From Variovorax paradoxus (GTDB lineage: Bacteria; Pseudomonadota; Gammaproteobacteria; Burkholderiales; Burkholderiaceae_C), in NCBI RefSeq assembly GCF_029919115.1, contig NZ_CP123990.1:3100001-3164000 (forward strand): DNA of 64,000 bases. Direction: 5' to 3'. The position numbers were made by a program, and so were the translations under genes. This document shows, one piece after another, positions 62,124-64,000 of the stretch; positions within the stretch are counted from its first letter, which is position 1, and every line of letters begins with the position of its first letter. The notes beneath the pieces were generated by a model. It did not search any database, had not been told where the DNA came from, and saw only the letters and a program-made list of their open reading frames with translations.

Positions 62124-62342
62124 ATGAGTGCTCAACGAAAGGCCCGCGACGACGAGAAGCGTCTGGGCCGGTTCTATTTTTCGGTGCCGGGCGCGGCACC
62201 TCGCAACCCCGTTCTGGCTGCCATTGCGCGCGGCGAGGCCAACCAGAAGGCAGGCCGCCACTTGCGCACGCATCGCGCGGAGCGGCGTGCGCAGAAGGTC
62301 GCATTGCAGAAGGCTGCACGCAGCCTCGGGCGCGAGGAGTGA
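62124..62342 (+). CDS. Small basic protein of unknown function
   Basis: 72 aa, rich in Arg, Lys and Ala. N-terminus MSAQRKARDDEKRLGRFYFS, C-terminus RAQKVALQKAARSLGREE. GGAG lies 9 bp before ATG 62124. I do not recognise the family. High basic charge suggests RNA or DNA binding. It follows the terminator directly and converges with an L,D-transpeptidase gene. Confidence 0.5.
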   Translation: MSAQRKARDDEKRLGRFYFSVPGAAPRNPVLAAIARGEANQKAGRHLRTHRAERRAQKVALQKAARSLGREE

Positions 62343-62356
62343 CGCGCCGAAAAGGA

Positions 62357-63022
62357 TCAGCGCGCCTGGGGCGCCTGGGCCCGGGCGGTCGAAGTCTCGA
62401 ACAGCGTGCTTGCAGGCCTCGTCTCCGGCAGCACGTAGATCACTGCCTTCGCGGTGCCGAACGACGGCTTCACATGCGCGTCGTAAAACGCCGCGGGCAC
62501 GTTGATGCAGCCATAGGAGATGCGGTTGTCCGCCGCAGTCGGCGTGGCCAGGCGTTCGAGCCGGCGCTCGGCCTTGTTGGTCGCGCGCACGCGGTGCATC
62601 GACACGGCCGCGTCGTAATCGACCCAGACGATGTCCTCGCCTGAAAGATTGCGGCCCGGCTCGCTGACGAAGCGGCCCGCGGGCGTGGTGCGCTCGTCGT
62701 CGCGGATGTCGGCCATCTGGCGTTCGCCGATGCCGGGCACCGAATGGTCGCCCTTTGCAAGGCCCAGAAGAATGGGCGAGGACGCCCGCCGTTTTCCGTC
62801 CGCATCGAAGATGTGGACCACGGCGGCTTTCTTGTCGACGATCGCGAATGGCGTGCCCTGGTTGTCGCCGGTGGTGCGAATCCAGCCGGCCACGGTTTCG
62901 GTGTCGCGCGAAACCGCCGGCGACGAAAGCGCCGGCGGTGCCACGCTCAGCAATGAAGCGAGCGCAGCAATGGCAATGCCGCAAGAGAGGCCGCCGCGGC
63001 GGCCCTCAGAGCAAGTCCACAT
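62357..63022 (-). CDS. L,D-transpeptidase (YkuD-type), exported
   Basis: 221 aa from ATG 63022. The signal peptide includes GLSCGIAIAALASLLSVAPPA. The YkuD-type core has His143 (SMHRV) and the catalytic Cys172 in RISYGCINVP, so it likely cross-links peptidoglycan (3-3 links) or attaches lipoprotein. An in-frame ATG at 63046 overlaps the neighbour. It follows a secreted low-complexity protein gene by 7 bp and converges with the small basic gene. Confidence 0.8.
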   Translation of the reverse strand: MWTCSEGRRGGLSCGIAIAALASLLSVAPPALSSPAVSRDTETVAGWIRTTGDNQGTPFAIVDKKAAVVHIFDADGKRRASSPILLGLAKGDHSVPGIGERQMADIRDDERTTPAGRFVSEPGRNLSGEDIVWVDYDAAVSMHRVRATNKAERRLERLATPTAADNRISYGCINVPAAFYDAHVKPSFGTAKAVIYVLPETRPASTLFETSTARAQAPQAR

Positions 63023-63029
63023 CGCGCGT

Positions 63030-63338
63030 TCAGTTGCGGTCGGCACGTGCCACGCGGGTCGTACGCTGCGTATCGCCCTGGGCGCTCATGTCCTGGCTGG
63101 TGCTGGGCGACGTTGTCGCCTGGTTCGTCGTGGTGCTGCCGGTCGAGCCCGACATCGTGCCTTGATTGGTGGCAGGCGTGCCGGTGGTGCCCATCGGGGT
63201 GTTCTGCTGCGTCTGCTGGCCGGCAGCGGTGGCCGGGTTCGGCGAGCTGGTGTTCGGCGGGTTGCCCTGTGCAATGGCAAAACCTGCGGCGCTGGTCAGG
63301 GCAATGGCGGCCATGGTCATCTTGATCGAACGGGTCAT
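63030..63338 (-). CDS. Secreted Ser/Thr/Asn/Gln-rich protein
   Basis: 102 aa. A signal peptide (MTRSIKMTMAAIALTSAAGFAIAQG) is followed by a low-complexity mature part of about 78 residues (Ser, Thr, Asn, Gln, Pro, Gly; for example NTPMGTTGTPATNQG). No recognised domain. GGAGATACAC precedes ATG 63338, a strong site. Tandem with an L,D-transpeptidase, so it may be a cell-envelope substrate or partner; that is inference. Confidence 0.65.
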   Translation of the reverse strand: MTRSIKMTMAAIALTSAAGFAIAQGNPPNTSSPNPATAAGQQTQQNTPMGTTGTPATNQGTMSGSTGSTTTNQATTSPSTSQDMSAQGDTQRTTRVARADRN

Positions 63339-63462
63339 GTGTATCTCCTTGGATGGAATGAGTGAATCGATCGCTCGATGGAGCAACCGATGCTCAAGCT
63401 AGCCTTGGTACACGCCCGTGCGGTCGGTGGGCCGCGCGGTCAGCTGTAGGACGACTGGTGTC

Positions 63463-64000
63463 TCAGGCGCCCGCCTTCACCTTCAGGCGCCACGCATGCA
63501 GCAGCGGCTCGGTGTACCCGCTCGGCTGCTCGATACCCTTGAACACGAGGTCTTGCGCGGCCTTGTAGGCGGCCGAGGTGTCGAGGTTGCCGGCCATCGG
63601 CTGGTACACCGGGTCGCCCGCGTTCTGCTCGTCGACCACCTTGGCCATGCGCTGGAAGGCTTCGTCGACTTGCGCCTTGGTCACCACGCCGTGCAGCAGC
63701 CAGTTGGCGATGTGCTGGCTCGAGATGCGCAGCGTGGCGCGGTCTTCCATCAGGCCCACGTTGTGGATGTCGGGCACCTTGGAGCAGCCCACGCCCTGGT
63801 CGATCCAGCGCACCACGTAGCCGAGGATGCCCTGCACGTTGTTGTCGATTTCCTGCTGCTTCTCGGCATCGGTCCACTTGGCTTCGGACGCAATGGGCAC
63901 TTGCAGCAGCGCGTTCAGGATGTTGTCGCGTTCGGCGTCGGCATCGATCTTTTCAAGCTCTTGCTGCACCGCCGTGACGCTCACCTGGTGGTAGTGCAGC
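63463..64000 (-). CDS. glcB: Malate synthase G, C-terminal part
   Basis: The last 178 codons of malate synthase G, which makes malate from glyoxylate and acetyl-CoA (glyoxylate bypass). The frame runs off the window end ([16 protein letters not shown] reads through). Family motifs: [40 protein letters not shown] and the C-terminal [17 protein letters not shown]. It fits acetate or fatty-acid use with the fadD and beta-oxidation genes. Confidence 0.9.
   Translation of the reverse strand, partial: LHYHQVSVTAVQQELEKIDADAERDNILNALLQVPIASEAKWTDAEKQQEIDNNVQGILGYVVRWIDQGVGCSKVPDIHNVGLMEDRATLRISSQHIANWLLHGVVTKAQVDEAFQRMAKVVDEQNAGDPVYQPMAGNLDTSAAYKAAQDLVFKGIEQPSGYTEPLLHAWRLKVKAGA

Overview
The window is a compact, GC-rich stretch of bacterial chromosome that looks like Burkholderiales, most likely Comamonadaceae and probably close to Variovorax. 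This is inferred from the Acidithiobacillus-type gshA, Bug-type (TctC) solute receptors, the hpf-ptsN-hprK and leuS-lptE-holA-proA gene orders, and TACAAT-like -10 elements. I see no tRNA, rRNA, insertion sequence, prophage or CRISPR array. Both ends cut genes: fadD lacks its 5' end on the left, and the malate synthase G gene lacks its 5' part on the right.

Left third (1-17 kb, mainly + strand). A fadD acyl-CoA ligase is followed by a dipeptide ABC transporter operon (dppB-C-D-F-A) ending in mtnN, and a convergent corA. Next come a UvrD-like helicase behind a LexA-box-like site, the nitrogen-PTS and carbon-control genes hpf-ptsN-hprK, fur divergent from bamE, then dapB and exbB-exbD. Two inverted copies of an approximately 90-nt intergenic repeat flank the fur-bamE-dapB block, and a different inverted repeat pair sits between exbD and glgP.

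Middle (17-33 kb). A six-gene glycogen and alpha-glucan operon on the minus strand reads alpha-glucosidase, glgB, glgX, glgC, glgA, glgP. It diverges from a three-gene + strand cassette of unknown substrate: an FAD/NAD(P) monooxygenase-like protein and two AhpD/CMD-fold proteins. Facing the cassette is a coupled pair, a Bug-type receptor and an opine-dehydrogenase-family protein. Then follow the housekeeping genes leuS-lptE-holA-proA, gshA and kup.

Right third (42-64 kb). A deacetylase and an NTF2-like protein precede benE, which is translationally coupled to gshB. An iron-uptake pair (TonB receptor and PepSY membrane protein) lies behind a good Fur box, matching the fur and exbBD genes elsewhere in the window. 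These are followed by a class II amidotransferase, an orphan periplasmic binding protein, a DHA2 exporter and a zinc-ribbon metallopeptidase. A fatty-acid beta-oxidation operon runs into a phosphofructokinase with pyrophosphate-type active-site residues and a cysteine-rich CWC protein. The end holds a LysR/DUF2917 divergent pair with a perfect T-N11-A operator, a fasciclin lipoprotein, a small basic protein directly behind a Rho-independent terminator, an L,D-transpeptidase, a low-complexity secreted protein and truncated glcB.

Most of the window is core metabolism and envelope biology. The least explained parts are the monooxygenase/CMD cassette, the terminator-fronted small gene, the phosphofructokinase in a beta-oxidation operon, the LysR/DUF2917 switch and the repeats.
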